Translations under genes and position numbers: made by a program | From: Rhizobacter sp. | GTDB taxonomy: Bacteria > Pseudomonadota > Gammaproteobacteria > Burkholderiales > Burkholderiaceae_C | DNA: 7,734 bases | Assembly: GCA_025351675.1 (NCBI GenBank) | Contig: JANXVK010000002.1 | Coordinates: 1-7,734 of the forward strand | Direction of reading: 5' to 3' | In this document: positions 1 through 7,558 of the stretch, piece after piece | Layout: every line of letters begins with the position of its first letter | Position numbering within the stretch: the stretch's first letter is position 1 | The notes under the pieces: model-generated | Databases searched by the model: none | What the model was told of the DNA's origin: nothing | Seen by the model: only the letters and a program-made list of their open reading frames with translations

Positions 1-53
1 AGCAAGCTGCCAAGAAGCACGCGAAGAAGAAGGCTGCTGCCAAGGCCGCCTGA
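1..53 (+). CDS. 3' end of histone H1-like Lys/Ala-rich protein (partial)
   Basis: Only the last 16 codons are in the window; the reading frame starts at base 3 and ends at the TGA at 51-53. The visible tail is made almost entirely of Lys and Ala, with one His and one Gln, and ends in AAKAA. Such low-complexity Lys/Ala/Pro tails are typical of bacterial histone H1-like DNA-binding proteins, common in Burkholderiales, where they bind DNA non-specifically through charge and help organise the nucleoid. A strong intrinsic terminator follows 20 bases after the stop, which supports this being the true end of a gene. A Lys/Ala-rich tail of another DNA- or RNA-binding protein cannot be excluded because the N-terminal part is missing. 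Confidence 0.72.
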   Translation, partial: QAAKKHAKKKAAAKAA

Positions 54-72
54 GCGACCAAGCGCCAAAGAG

Positions 73-98
73 AAAACCCGGCAGACGCCGGGTTTTTT
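73..98 (+). terminator. Rho-independent terminator of the histone-like gene
   Basis: A perfect 10-bp stem, AAAACCCGGC at 73-82 and GCCGGGTTTT at 87-96, encloses the 4-base loop AGAC, and the T run spans 93-98. This is a textbook intrinsic terminator in the plus direction. Read from the minus strand, the same stem is followed by four Ts and then CTCTTT, so it may also stop the convergent gene whose stop codon lies at 135-137. Confidence 0.93.
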
Positions 99-134
99 CG
101 TTTTCGGGCCCGACCTCTGCCGGGCTCGATCGTT

Positions 135-620
135 TCAGGCCCGCAAGCGCGTCTCTTCCGCTGTCGCGAACGGTCGGCCGAGTTCGATCCGGCGCCACTT
201 GCGCTGCTCCCAGGTCTGCGGCCCCTGCACCGGCCAGCGCTCGATCAGCGCCGCCAACTCGGTGCGCGGCACGCGCGTGAACACTGGGTGCGTGAGCCCG
301 AAAAACCAGCGGCCGCGACGCAGCCGCAGCGGCAACGGCGCGCGCGCCTCATTGATCCAGAACACGCAGCCCTTCTCGGCCCAGAACGCCTGACGCTCGA
401 AGTTCACGCGGCCCGCGAAGCCGGTATCGGCCGGGAAGATCAGGCACGCATCGCCGATCTCGACCACCCCCTGCACCAGATCGCCCGGCGAATCGCCCGA
501 CCCGCGGTGCACCAGCACGACGCGCTCGATGTCGGGCGCGTGCAGCCGGTCGACCTCGGCCTCGTTCCGAAAAACCACGATGTCCTGCCCTTGCCAAGCG
601 GTCCGCCATGACGATTTCAT
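135..620 (-). CDS. Hypothetical Trp-rich cytoplasmic protein, 161 aa
   Basis: I do not recognise a family for this protein. The ATG at 618-620 is preceded by a very strong Shine-Dalgarno sequence, GGAGGAG (626-632 on the minus strand) with 5-base spacing, so both gene and start look real. The protein has no signal peptide or membrane segment. It is unusually rich in tryptophan (8 of 161: W5, W9, W80, W88, W105, W129, W137, W142) and carries two cysteines (C58, C85). The first half reads as alternating hydrophobic beta-strand-like stretches; the C-terminal third is basic and Arg-rich, with a WEQRKWRR stretch at 137-144. The gene stands alone, convergent with the histone-like gene and probably sharing its terminator, with a hairpin-rich region upstream. 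The function is unknown. Confidence 0.82.
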   Translation of the reverse strand: MKSSWRTAWQGQDIVVFRNEAEVDRLHAPDIERVVLVHRGSGDSPGDLVQGVVEIGDACLIFPADTGFAGRVNFERQAFWAEKGCVFWINEARAPLPLRLRRGRWFFGLTHPVFTRVPRTELAALIERWPVQGPQTWEQRKWRRIELGRPFATAEETRLRA

Positions 621-650
621 TTCGACTCCTCCATTCTGAGAGCGCCCCTG

Positions 651-667
651 GGCCGGCGTTGCCGGCC
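651..667. repeat. Short palindrome, 7-bp stem
   Basis: GGCCGGC (651-657) and GCCGGCC (661-667) form a perfect 7-bp stem around a GTT loop. It lies about 30 bases upstream of the start codon of the minus-strand gene ending at 135, so it would fall in that gene's 5' leader or core promoter. There is no T tract. It could be a REP-type hairpin or a regulatory leader structure. Confidence 0.5.
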
Positions 668-686
668 GTCCCCCGCGGCGATATAG

Positions 687-710
687 GTAGTCCGGCAGAG
701 CCGGATCTAC
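687..710. repeat. REP-like GTAG/CTAC stem-loop
   Basis: GTAG plus TCCGGC (687-696) pairs with GCCGGA plus CTAC (700-705, 707-710) around an AGA loop, with one bulged T at 706. Known REP elements mobilised by RAYT transposases typically carry a GTAG (or CTAC) tetranucleotide beside a GC-rich hairpin, and this element has that architecture. Only one copy is seen in the window, so assignment to a repeat family is inference. Confidence 0.45.
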
Positions 711-737
711 TCATGGGCGACCGTAACGTGCGCGCGC

Positions 738-759
738 GCGTCTGCCTGTCAGCAGACGC
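738..759. repeat. Stem-loop, 8-bp perfect stem
   Basis: GCGTCTGC (738-745) and GCAGACGC (752-759) form a perfect 8-bp stem with a 6-base loop, CTGTCA. It follows an alternating CG run (731-740). It has no T tract on either strand, so intrinsic termination is unlikely. It lies downstream of the peptidase gene on the minus strand, where it could protect the 3' end of the mRNA; that role is inference. Confidence 0.5.
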
Positions 760-847
760 ATCAAGGTGAAAGCGGGTGTTCGCCGCGCCGCCGCGCCGGG
801 CCGCCCCAAGCAAGGCGTGACGAAGGGCCACGCAGGAGCCGCTTCGT

Positions 848-890
848 GACCCTCGGAGGGTCGATCGCCGTACCCGGCGATCGGGGTGTC
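848..890 (-). repeat. Two-hairpin repeat, left copy (inverted partner of 3081-3125)
   Basis: Two adjacent palindromes are visible. The first is GACCCTC, one base, GAGGGTC (848-862). The second is GATCGCCG, TACC, CGGCGATC (863-882), followed by GGGGTGTC (883-890). The reverse complement matches 3081-3125: of 43 aligned positions 37 are identical, and the other copy has two extra bases in the first loop. The repeat begins one base past the peptidase stop codon on the minus strand. The match may extend weakly into the end of the gene (ATG, any base, CGACACCCC in both copies). Without a T tract it is not a classical terminator, but it would fold in the 3' UTR. Confidence 0.85.
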
Positions 891-891
891 G

Positions 892-2841
892 TCATCTCAA
901 GTTGCGGATGTCGACGGGCTCGATCGTGTCGGCCGGAGCAAAGCCGAACACCTTGCCGTAAAAATACAGCTCGGCCTCGAACACGCGCTTGATCGTGTCG
1001 GCGCGCCGAAAGCCGTGCTGCTCGCCCTCGAACAGCAGGTACGCGACCGGCAAGCCCTTCGCGTTCACCGCGTCGAACATGGCTTGCGCCTGGGCCGGCG
1101 GCACCGCCTTGTCCTCGGCGCCCTGGAACAGGATCAGCGGGCTCGCGAGACGCGCGGTGTGGTGGATCGGCGAGCGCTCGACATACAGCGCCCTGGCCTG
1201 CGGGTACGGTCCGATCAGCCGGTCGAGGTAGCGCGACTCGAACTTGTGCGTGTCGGTGACGAGCGCCTCGAGGTCGCCGATGCCGTAGTGGCTCGCGCCG
1301 GCCTTGAAGAAGCTGCGGAAGGCCAGCGCACACAGCGTGGTGTAGCCACCGGCGCTGCCACCGCGGATCGCGACGCGCGCGCCGTCGACAGCGCCGCGCG
1401 TAATGAGGTGGCGCACCGCGTTGACCGAGTCGTCGACATCGACGACGCCCCATTGCCCGTCGAGCCGTGCACGGTAGGCGCGGCCGTAGCCGGCGCTGCC
1501 GCCGTAGTTCACGTCGACCACCGCGAAGCCGCGGCTGGTCCAGAACTGGTACGACCATTTGAACGCGGCATCGGTCGCGCCGGTCGGGCCGCCGTGGCTG
1601 ATGACGATCAGCGGCGGCAGCTCGCCGTCGGGGCCGCAGGCGTCGCGGTTCGTCGGCGGGTAGAAGAAGGCGTGCGCTTCGAGCCCGCCTTCGGTCGGGT
1701 AGGTGATGGCTTCGGCGATCGACAGGAACGCAGCATCGACGCTCGCGGTGCTGGAGCTGCGCAGCAGCTCATGTGCGAGCGTGCGCAGGTCCAGCCGCAC
1801 GACGGCGCTCGCCTGCGTCGGCGTGGCGCCGACGAAGACCGCGAAGTCGGCCCCGACACGCAGCGAATCGATGCTGCAAAACGGCGTGGCCAGCATCGTG
1901 AACGTGCCGCTTTCGGGGTCGAGCGTGGCGAGCCGCGACGCGCCGTCGAGGCTGAAGGTGCAGACGATGCGCCCACCGCCATCGAAGCCGTAGCGGCTCA
2001 TGCCGAAGGCCCATTGCGGCTCGCCGAACTCGGCCGCCATCGGGTGCAGCGGCTGCACCGCCTGCGAGGTGTTGTCGCGCAGCCGGTACAGATTCCACCA
2101 GCCACTGCGGTCGCTGACGAAATGCAGTTCGCCGCGCGGCGACCACTGCGGCTGGAAGATCGACTCGCTCGGGCCGCCGGCGATGCGCCGCGGCGCCGCG
2201 AGCGAGCCGTCGGCCGCCACCTCGGCGAGCCAGAGCTCGCTGCCGTCCCACGGCATGTTCGGGTGGTCCCAGCTGATCCACGCGAGCTTTCGGCCGTCGG
2301 GGCTGAGCGCGGGGCTGGCGAAGAAGTCGTGACCGTGCGCGAGCACCTCAACGGCGCCGGTGTCGAGCGCGATTGCCACCAGCGTTGCGACCGCATCGGC
2401 AGCGCCGACGCGATGGTCTTCGCGCACCGCGATCAGGCGCTTGCGGCTGCCGTCTACGAGCGCATCGGCGTAACGCTGATCCGCCTCATGGGTCAGTTGC
2501 TGCGGCACGCCCGACGCGCCGGTACGGTAGAGCTGCTGATCGTCGTAGTGGCTGAACACCGCGCCGCCCTCCGGCAGCAGCACGAAGGCGCCGCCGCCGT
2601 ACTCGTGGGCGCGCGTGCGCACGTTGAACGGTGCGGGGTTCAGGTCGGCCAGCGCGCCGTCGGCACGCCGCTGCACCAGCACGTTGCGGCCCTGTTCCTG
2701 CGGCCGGCCTTCGCTCCAGACGATCTCGTCACCGCGCAGCGCGAGCTGGCCGAGCCGGATGGTCGCGCCGGCGATCAGCTCGGCGTTGACGGGCGAGCGC
2801 CAGCTGCCGAAGGGTGCGGGCGTTTTGGTGGGTGTGGTCAT
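892..2841 (-). CDS. S9-family serine peptidase (prolyl oligopeptidase / acylaminoacyl-peptidase type)
   Basis: This 649-aa protein has the two-part build of S9 peptidases: a beta-propeller-like N-terminal region (about 1-380) with the RAHEYGG motif at 77-83, and a C-terminal alpha/beta-hydrolase domain (about 385-640). The HGGP oxyanion motif is at 416-419, the nucleophile is S496 in GGSAGG, the acid D577 in GAED and the base H609 in GEQHG, so the catalytic triad is intact. No signal peptide is seen, so it probably acts in the cytoplasm trimming short peptides; the preferred substrate cannot be told from sequence. The frame stays open upstream to 3096, but the ATG at 2839-2841 is chosen because it forms an ATGA overlap with the stop of the preceding gene and has GAGG 8 bases upstream. 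The opposite strand carries a long spurious open frame. Confidence 0.92.
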   Translation of the reverse strand: MTTPTKTPAPFGSWRSPVNAELIAGATIRLGQLALRGDEIVWSEGRPQEQGRNVLVQRRADGALADLNPAPFNVRTRAHEYGGGAFVLLPEGGAVFSHYDDQQLYRTGASGVPQQLTHEADQRYADALVDGSRKRLIAVREDHRVGAADAVATLVAIALDTGAVEVLAHGHDFFASPALSPDGRKLAWISWDHPNMPWDGSELWLAEVAADGSLAAPRRIAGGPSESIFQPQWSPRGELHFVSDRSGWWNLYRLRDNTSQAVQPLHPMAAEFGEPQWAFGMSRYGFDGGGRIVCTFSLDGASRLATLDPESGTFTMLATPFCSIDSLRVGADFAVFVGATPTQASAVVRLDLRTLAHELLRSSSTASVDAAFLSIAEAITYPTEGGLEAHAFFYPPTNRDACGPDGELPPLIVISHGGPTGATDAAFKWSYQFWTSRGFAVVDVNYGGSAGYGRAYRARLDGQWGVVDVDDSVNAVRHLITRGAVDGARVAIRGGSAGGYTTLCALAFRSFFKAGASHYGIGDLEALVTDTHKFESRYLDRLIGPYPQARALYVERSPIHHTARLASPLILFQGAEDKAVPPAQAQAMFDAVNAKGLPVAYLLFEGEQHGFRRADTIKRVFEAELYFYGKVFGFAPADTIEPVDIRNLR

Positions 2842-3077
2842 GGTGATTGCCTCGTGCGCGCCTGCTCGCGCAGCATGAACAAGTACAGCCCCTCGACCTT
2901 CTCGCGCGCCCACGGCGTCTTGCGCAGGAACTTCAGGCTCGATTGGATGCTCGGGTCGGTGTTGAAGCTGTTGATCAGGATGCGCTCTCCCAGCTCCTGC
3001 CAGCCGAAGTGGGCGACCAGCTCGGTCAGCATCGTTTCGAGCGTGATGCCGTGCAGCGGATTGCGCGCCTGCGTCAT
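2838..3077 (-). CDS. VF530 family (DUF2132) small DNA-binding-like protein
   Basis: The 79-aa product carries the full signature of the VF530/DUF2132 family: NPLHG at 6-10 and a conserved block from F38 to R58 ending in FLRKTPWAR. The family is named after Vibrio fischeri VF530; it is annotated as putatively DNA-binding and its cellular role is not established. The ATG at 3075-3077 is chosen because family members start just before NPLHG, and GGGGTG lies 5 bases upstream. An alternative in-frame ATG at 3105-3107 would add 10 residues encoded by the repeat at 3081-3125; it has a good GGAGG with short spacing, so it cannot be excluded. The stop codon overlaps the start of the peptidase gene by four bases (ATGA), implying co-transcription and translational coupling. 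Confidence 0.88.
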   Translation of the reverse strand: MTQARNPLHGITLETMLTELVAHFGWQELGERILINSFNTDPSIQSSLKFLRKTPWAREKVEGLYLFMLREQARTRQSP

Positions 3078-3080
3078 GTC

Positions 3081-3125
3081 GACACCCCGATGGCACAGTA
3101 CAGCCATCGACCCTCCGTGAGGGTC
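3081..3125 (+). repeat. Two-hairpin repeat, right copy (inverted partner of 848-890)
   Basis: GACACCCC (3081-3088) is followed by a stem of GATGGC (3089-3094) with GCCATC (3103-3108), sharing the same geometry as the left copy but with a longer loop. Next comes GACCCTC, CGT, GAGGGTC (3109-3125), a perfect 7-bp stem. It lies 3 bases upstream of the VF530-type start codon, and on the minus strand it contains the candidate ribosome-binding sequences for both possible starts. The bases outside the pair (840-847 and 3126-3133) show no target-site duplication. Confidence 0.85.
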
Positions 3126-3180
3126 GGGTCTTGCTCGGGGCGGCCCGGCGCGGCGGCCCGCCGTCTGACCGTTCGTCTCA

Positions 3181-4038
3181 TCAATCGGCCAGCAGGTGCC
3201 GCGCGTGGTGCGCGAGGTGGTCGGCCATGAACGTGGCTATGAAGTAGTAGCCGTGGTCGTGGCCATCGTGGCGGCGCAGCGTGAGCGGCTGGCCTGCAGC
3301 GAGGCACGCGGCCTCGAACAGACCGGGGTGCAACTGCTCGGCCAGAAACTTGTCGGCGAGGCCCTGGTCGATCAGCAGCGGCGGCACACGTGCGCCCGCC
3401 TTGATCAACTGCGTCGCGTCATGCCGCGCCCAAGCATTCTTGTCGTCACCGAGGTAGCCGGTGAACGCCTTCACGCCCCACGGGCACTGCATCGGCGCGG
3501 CGATCGGCGCGAACGCCGAGACGCTCTGGTAGAGACCGGGGTTGTTCAGTGCCAGCGTCAACGCGCCATGCCCGCCCATCGAATGACCGAACAGCCCGAC
3601 GCGGTCTTCACGCACCTCGAAATGCCCGAACACGATCCTGCGCAGTTCGCGCGTGACGTAGCTGCCCATGCGCCAGTTTGTGCGCCACGGCGTTTCGGTG
3701 GCGTCGAGGTAGAAGCCGGCGGCGCTGCCGAAATCCCAATTTGCATCGGCGCCTTCGACCCCTGTGTCGCGCGGGCTGGTGTCGGGCGTGACGATCATCA
3801 GGCCGTGCTCGGCCGCGTGGCGTTGCGCACCGGCCTTGATCGCGAAGGTCTCCTCGGAACAGGTCAGGCCGGCGAGGAAGAACAGCACCGGCACGGGCTT
3901 GAGCTTCGCTTGTGGCGGCACGAACACGCCGAACTTCATCGTTGTTCCGGTCTCGTCCGAGTCGTGCTGGTAGAAGCCTTGCACGCCGCCGAAACAGGCG
4001 TGTTCGCTGAGCGTGGTGATCGAGCGGCCGCCCTGCAT
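3181..4038 (-). CDS. fghA: S-formylglutathione hydrolase
   Basis: This 285-aa esterase-D-type alpha/beta hydrolase is full length for the family, which is about 280 aa. It hydrolyses S-formylglutathione to formate and glutathione, the second step of glutathione-dependent formaldehyde oxidation in the cytoplasm. The nucleophile S153 lies in GHSMGG, the acid is D229 in DQGLADKFL and the base is H262 in HDHGYYF. The family motifs LAGLTC (55-60), TPDTSPR (84-90) and AGFYLDAT (107-114) are also present. The ATG at 4036-4038 begins one base after the adhC stop codon (TGA G ATG), so translation is probably coupled; the Shine-Dalgarno sequence is weak, which fits coupling. Two stop codons in tandem end the gene. 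A GC-rich imperfect hairpin without a T tract lies downstream at about 3139-3162. Confidence 0.96.
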   Translation of the reverse strand: MQGGRSITTLSEHACFGGVQGFYQHDSDETGTTMKFGVFVPPQAKLKPVPVLFFLAGLTCSEETFAIKAGAQRHAAEHGLMIVTPDTSPRDTGVEGADANWDFGSAAGFYLDATETPWRTNWRMGSYVTRELRRIVFGHFEVREDRVGLFGHSMGGHGALTLALNNPGLYQSVSAFAPIAAPMQCPWGVKAFTGYLGDDKNAWARHDATQLIKAGARVPPLLIDQGLADKFLAEQLHPGLFEAACLAAGQPLTLRRHDGHDHGYYFIATFMADHLAHHARHLLAD

Positions 4039-4039
4039 C

Positions 4040-5146
<1,107 letters not shown>

Positions 5147-5203
5147 GGGTCGGGTTCCTAGCGGCTTGAAGTTGCCGCGATTCTCACCCCAAGCGCGAAG
5201 ACC

Positions 5204-6793
5204 TCACGCGGTGGCCCGGATCAGATCAGCCGCCTTCTCGGCGATCGCGATCACCGGCGCATTCGTGTTGCCGCCGATGATGCTCGGCATGATCGATGCG
5301 TCGACCACGCGCAGCCCCTGCACGCCGTGCACGCGCAGCTGCGTGTCGACCACGGCCCAGGCGCCCGTGCCCATGCGGCAGGTGCCGACCGGGTGGTAGA
5401 TCGTGTCGGCATGGTTGCGGATGAACTGCTCGATCTGCGCATCGGTCTGCGCGCCGGCCGAGGCCGGCAGTTCCTGGCCACGGTAGCCGACGAGGGTCGG
5501 CTGCTGCAGGATGTTGCGTAGGATCTTGAAGCCGCGCAGCAGCCGGCCCAGGTCGTCGCGCTCGGCGAGAAAGTTCGGGTCGATCAGCGGCGCCGAGAAC
5601 GGGTCGGCGCTCGCGAGTTTCAGCGAACCGCGGCTCTTCGGGCGCAGCAGGCACACATGGCACGAGTAGCCGTGGCCGAAGCTCGGCTTGCGGCCGTGGT
5701 CGATCAGCTTGCCGATGACGAAATGCAGCTGCAGGTCGGGCAGCGCCTCATCGGGCGTGCTCTTGATGAAGCCGCCGGCCTCGGCGAAGTTGGTCGTCAG
5801 GATGCCTTTGCGCGCATTGCGCCACTCGAAGATGCCGCGGATCGCGTTGACCGCGCCGGGCAGCGAGAGGCCGAACAATTCGGTCAGCCCCGGCGTGTCG
5901 ACGACCTGCACCACGTCGACGTGATCGTGCAGGTTCGCGCCGACACCGCTCGACTCGTGCACGACCGCAATCCCGTGCTTCTGCAATTCGGCGCCCGGCC
6001 CGATGCCCGACAGCATCAGGAGTTGTGGCGATTGCAGCGAGCCCGCGCTGAGCAGCACCTCGCGCGTCGCTTTCAGCTGCTGCAGCGCGCCGTTCACCCG
6101 CACCTCGACGCCGACCGCGCGCTTGCCCTCCATCAGGATGCGCGTGGTGTGCGCGCCGGTCATCACGGTCAGGTTCTTGCGGCCGAGGTTCGGCGTGAGG
6201 TAGGCCTTCGCGGCGCTGCAGCGCTCGCCGTTCTTGTGCGTCACTTGGTACAGGCCGACGCCCTCCTGCACCGGCCCGTTGAAGTCGGCGTTCTTCGGGT
6301 AGCCGGCCTGCGCCGCCGCCTCGACGAAGACGGGGCCGAAGCGGTTCGGGCTGCGCAGATCCATCACGTTGAGCGGGCCGCCGCTGCCGTGCCAGGCATC
6401 ACTGCCGCGCTCGTTGTGCTCCGACTTCTTGAAGTACGGCAACAGGTCGTCGAAGCTCCAGCCCGGCGCGCCCTCGGCGGCCCAACGGTCGTAGTCCTCG
6501 CGCGTGCCGCGGACGTAGCACATCGCGTTCACCGAGCTCGAACCGCCCAGCACCTTGCCGCGCGGCTGGTAGCCGCGGCGGCCGTTCAGGCCGGGCTGCG
6601 GCACGGTCTGGAAGGCCCAGTTGGCTTGGCTGGACTGCGCCAGCACCGCGAGCCCGGCGGGGCAGTGGATCAGCACGCTCTTGTCGACCGGGCCGGCTTC
6701 GAGCAGGCAGACGCTGACGCTCGGGTCTTCGCTCAGGCGCGCCGCGAGCACGCAGCCGGCCGAGCCGCCGCCGATGACGAGGTAGTCGAACAT
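5204..6793 (-). CDS. GMC-family FAD-dependent oxidoreductase (choline/alcohol dehydrogenase-like)
   Basis: The 529-aa flavoprotein begins with the FAD dinucleotide-binding motif GGGSAG at 8-13, with E32 at the end of the second strand (LLEAG). GMC signature 1 spans about 79-96 (GKVLGGSSSVN) and signature 2 about 251-266 (GSLQSPQLLMLSGIGP). The active-site H467 lies in YHPVGTCRMG and the partner residue N511 in GGNTNAP, so it looks catalytically complete. Members oxidise choline or other primary alcohols to aldehydes; the exact substrate cannot be read from sequence. The frame stays open upstream to 6973, but the ATG at 6791-6793 gives the usual family N-terminus directly before the FAD motif and has GGAG close upstream. 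No signal peptide is present. It is the first gene of the minus-strand group that continues into adhC and fghA. Confidence 0.93.
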   Translation of the reverse strand: MFDYLVIGGGSAGCVLAARLSEDPSVSVCLLEAGPVDKSVLIHCPAGLAVLAQSSQANWAFQTVPQPGLNGRRGYQPRGKVLGGSSSVNAMCYVRGTREDYDRWAAEGAPGWSFDDLLPYFKKSEHNERGSDAWHGSGGPLNVMDLRSPNRFGPVFVEAAAQAGYPKNADFNGPVQEGVGLYQVTHKNGERCSAAKAYLTPNLGRKNLTVMTGAHTTRILMEGKRAVGVEVRVNGALQQLKATREVLLSAGSLQSPQLLMLSGIGPGAELQKHGIAVVHESSGVGANLHDHVDVVQVVDTPGLTELFGLSLPGAVNAIRGIFEWRNARKGILTTNFAEAGGFIKSTPDEALPDLQLHFVIGKLIDHGRKPSFGHGYSCHVCLLRPKSRGSLKLASADPFSAPLIDPNFLAERDDLGRLLRGFKILRNILQQPTLVGYRGQELPASAGAQTDAQIEQFIRNHADTIYHPVGTCRMGTGAWAVVDTQLRVHGVQGLRVVDASIMPSIIGGNTNAPVIAIAEKAADLIRATA

Positions 6794-6999
6794 GCAGTCT
6801 CCGAGTGGGCGGCACGTGTTGCCGGCGGCGCGCGTGCATCGATGCCGGCGCATCATATCGGCGCAATCGGCGTTGAACTTGGGGCCTGCTGCCTTGTCTG
6901 CCGGCTGCATCCGGCAAGGACTGTCGGGCGCATTCAGACCGCGCAAGCAAGAAGGCCGGAGCCCTTCTGGCAAGATCGCGCGATGTCAAGGAGTGGACA
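6794..6999. promoter_or_regulatory. Divergent intergenic region between GMC and peroxiredoxin genes
   Basis: Both divergent promoters must lie here or overlap the gene starts. On the minus strand TATGAT at 6852-6857 is a good -10 match 59 bases from the GMC start, but the -35 region at the right spacing is weak, so this is only a candidate. A perfect 10-bp palindrome, GCATCGATGC (6836-6845), lies between it and the gene and could be an operator. On the plus strand two small stem-loops precede the peroxiredoxin gene: TGCCGG/CCGGCA near 6899-6915 and AGAAGG/CCTTCT at 6950-6968. No plus-strand promoter is convincing. Confidence 0.35.
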
Positions 7000-7539
7000 A
7001 TGAAGAAGATCATGGTGGTGGTGGCAAGTACCTTGGCGATGGCTTCGTCGGCTTGGGCCGCGCTCGACATCGGCGACAAGGCGCCCGATTTCACGACCCA
7101 GGCCGCGCTCGCCGGCAAGCAGTACAGCTTCTCGCTGAGCCAGACGCTGGCGAAGGGGCCGGTGGTGCTGTATTTCTTCCCGGCCGCGTTCTCGTCGGGC
7201 TGCTCGGCCGAGGCACACGAGTTCGCCGAAGCGACCGAGAAGTTCGCCGCCCTCGGCGCCACCGTGATCGGCGTCTCGACCGACGACATCGAGACCCAGC
7301 TCAAGTTCTCGATGCAGGCCTGCCAAGGCAAGTTCGCGGTCGCCTCCGATGCGGCCAAGACTGTGGTCAAGTCGTACGACGCGGCGATGATGATCATGCC
7401 GGACTACGCGAACCGCGTGTCGTACGTGATCACGCCCGATCGCTCGATCATCTACAGCTACCAGAGCCTGAATCCGGCCAAGCATGTGACGAACACGTTG
7501 ACCGCGCTGCAGAACTGGGAAAAGACGCGCAAGAAGTAG
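7000..7539 (+). CDS. Exported peroxiredoxin (AhpC/TSA, Bcp/PrxQ-like)
   Basis: This 179-aa protein carries a clear Sec signal peptide: KK at 2-3, a hydrophobic core around 4-15 and a probable cleavage after SAWA (A20), so the enzyme is probably periplasmic. The mature part is a thioredoxin-fold peroxiredoxin that reduces peroxides. The Pxxx(T/S)xxC motif is P61 to C68, making C68 the peroxidatic cysteine, and R139 fits the conserved active-site arginine before the YVIT strand. The position five residues after C68, where many PrxQ enzymes have the resolving cysteine, is H73; the only other cysteine is C108, which could be an alternative resolving residue. AAGGAG at 6988-6993 with 6-base spacing fixes the start. 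It stands alone and is convergent with the histidine kinase gene. Confidence 0.92.
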   Translation: MKKIMVVVASTLAMASSAWAALDIGDKAPDFTTQAALAGKQYSFSLSQTLAKGPVVLYFFPAAFSSGCSAEAHEFAEATEKFAALGATVIGVSTDDIETQLKFSMQACQGKFAVASDAAKTVVKSYDAAMMIMPDYANRVSYVITPDRSIIYSYQSLNPAKHVTNTLTALQNWEKTRKK

Positions 7540-7558
7540 CCGCGCGGGTCAGCGCGGC
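7539..7558. terminator. Inverted repeat between convergent gene ends
   Basis: GCCGCGC (7539-7545) and GCGCGGC (7552-7558) form a 7-bp GC stem around GGGTCA. It starts at the last base of the peroxiredoxin stop codon, and its loop contains the kinase stop codon on the other strand. It has no T tract, so it is at best a weak, possibly bidirectional, terminator. Confidence 0.35.

Larger units (their letters stand above)
621..847. other. Hairpin-rich intergenic region
   Basis: No credible coding sequence is seen here. The stretch holds the Shine-Dalgarno sequence of the 135-620 gene at its left end and three separate stem-loops (651-667, 687-710, 738-759). A weaker inverted repeat, ACGAAG ... 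CTTCGT, follows near 823-846. A minus-strand TATATC at 680-685 could be a -10 element for the gene ending at 135, but no convincing -35 accompanies it. None of the hairpins has a T run on either side, so they are poor intrinsic terminators. Confidence 0.6.

Noticed and set aside
886..3120. A 744-codon plus-strand open frame covering the whole peptidase/VF530 region
   Set aside because: It lies antisense to two genes with intact family motifs. Its translation is low-complexity Arg/Ala/Val/Asp-rich with no recognisable domain, as expected for a shadow frame in GC-rich DNA.
848..3125. A composite transposon bounded by the inverted repeats
   Set aside because: No transposase is present, the flanking bases show no target duplication, and the enclosed genes match their neighbours in base composition. 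It is kept only as an alternative reading of the repeat pair.
3139..3162. An intrinsic terminator after fghA
   Set aside because: The stem is imperfect (5 bp, a mismatch, then 2 bp), the segment is simply very GC-rich, and no T run follows on the minus strand.
6794..6973. An N-terminal extension of 60 residues on the GMC protein
   Set aside because: The extension has no conserved feature, while the ATG at 6791-6793 sits directly before the FAD-binding motif and has its own GGAG sequence.
6984..6989. A perfect minus-strand TTGACA as a -35 element for the GMC gene
   Set aside because: No -10-like hexamer follows at 16-18 bases, and the match overlaps the Shine-Dalgarno sequence of the peroxiredoxin gene.
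5657..7003. A 448-codon plus-strand open frame antisense to the GMC gene
   Set aside because: It is a GC-rich shadow frame with biased composition and no motifs, whereas the minus strand encodes a complete GMC oxidoreductase.
6399..7397. A 332-codon minus-strand frame spanning the divergent region
   Set aside because: It runs antisense through the peroxiredoxin gene and out of frame through the GMC gene, with no domain signature.
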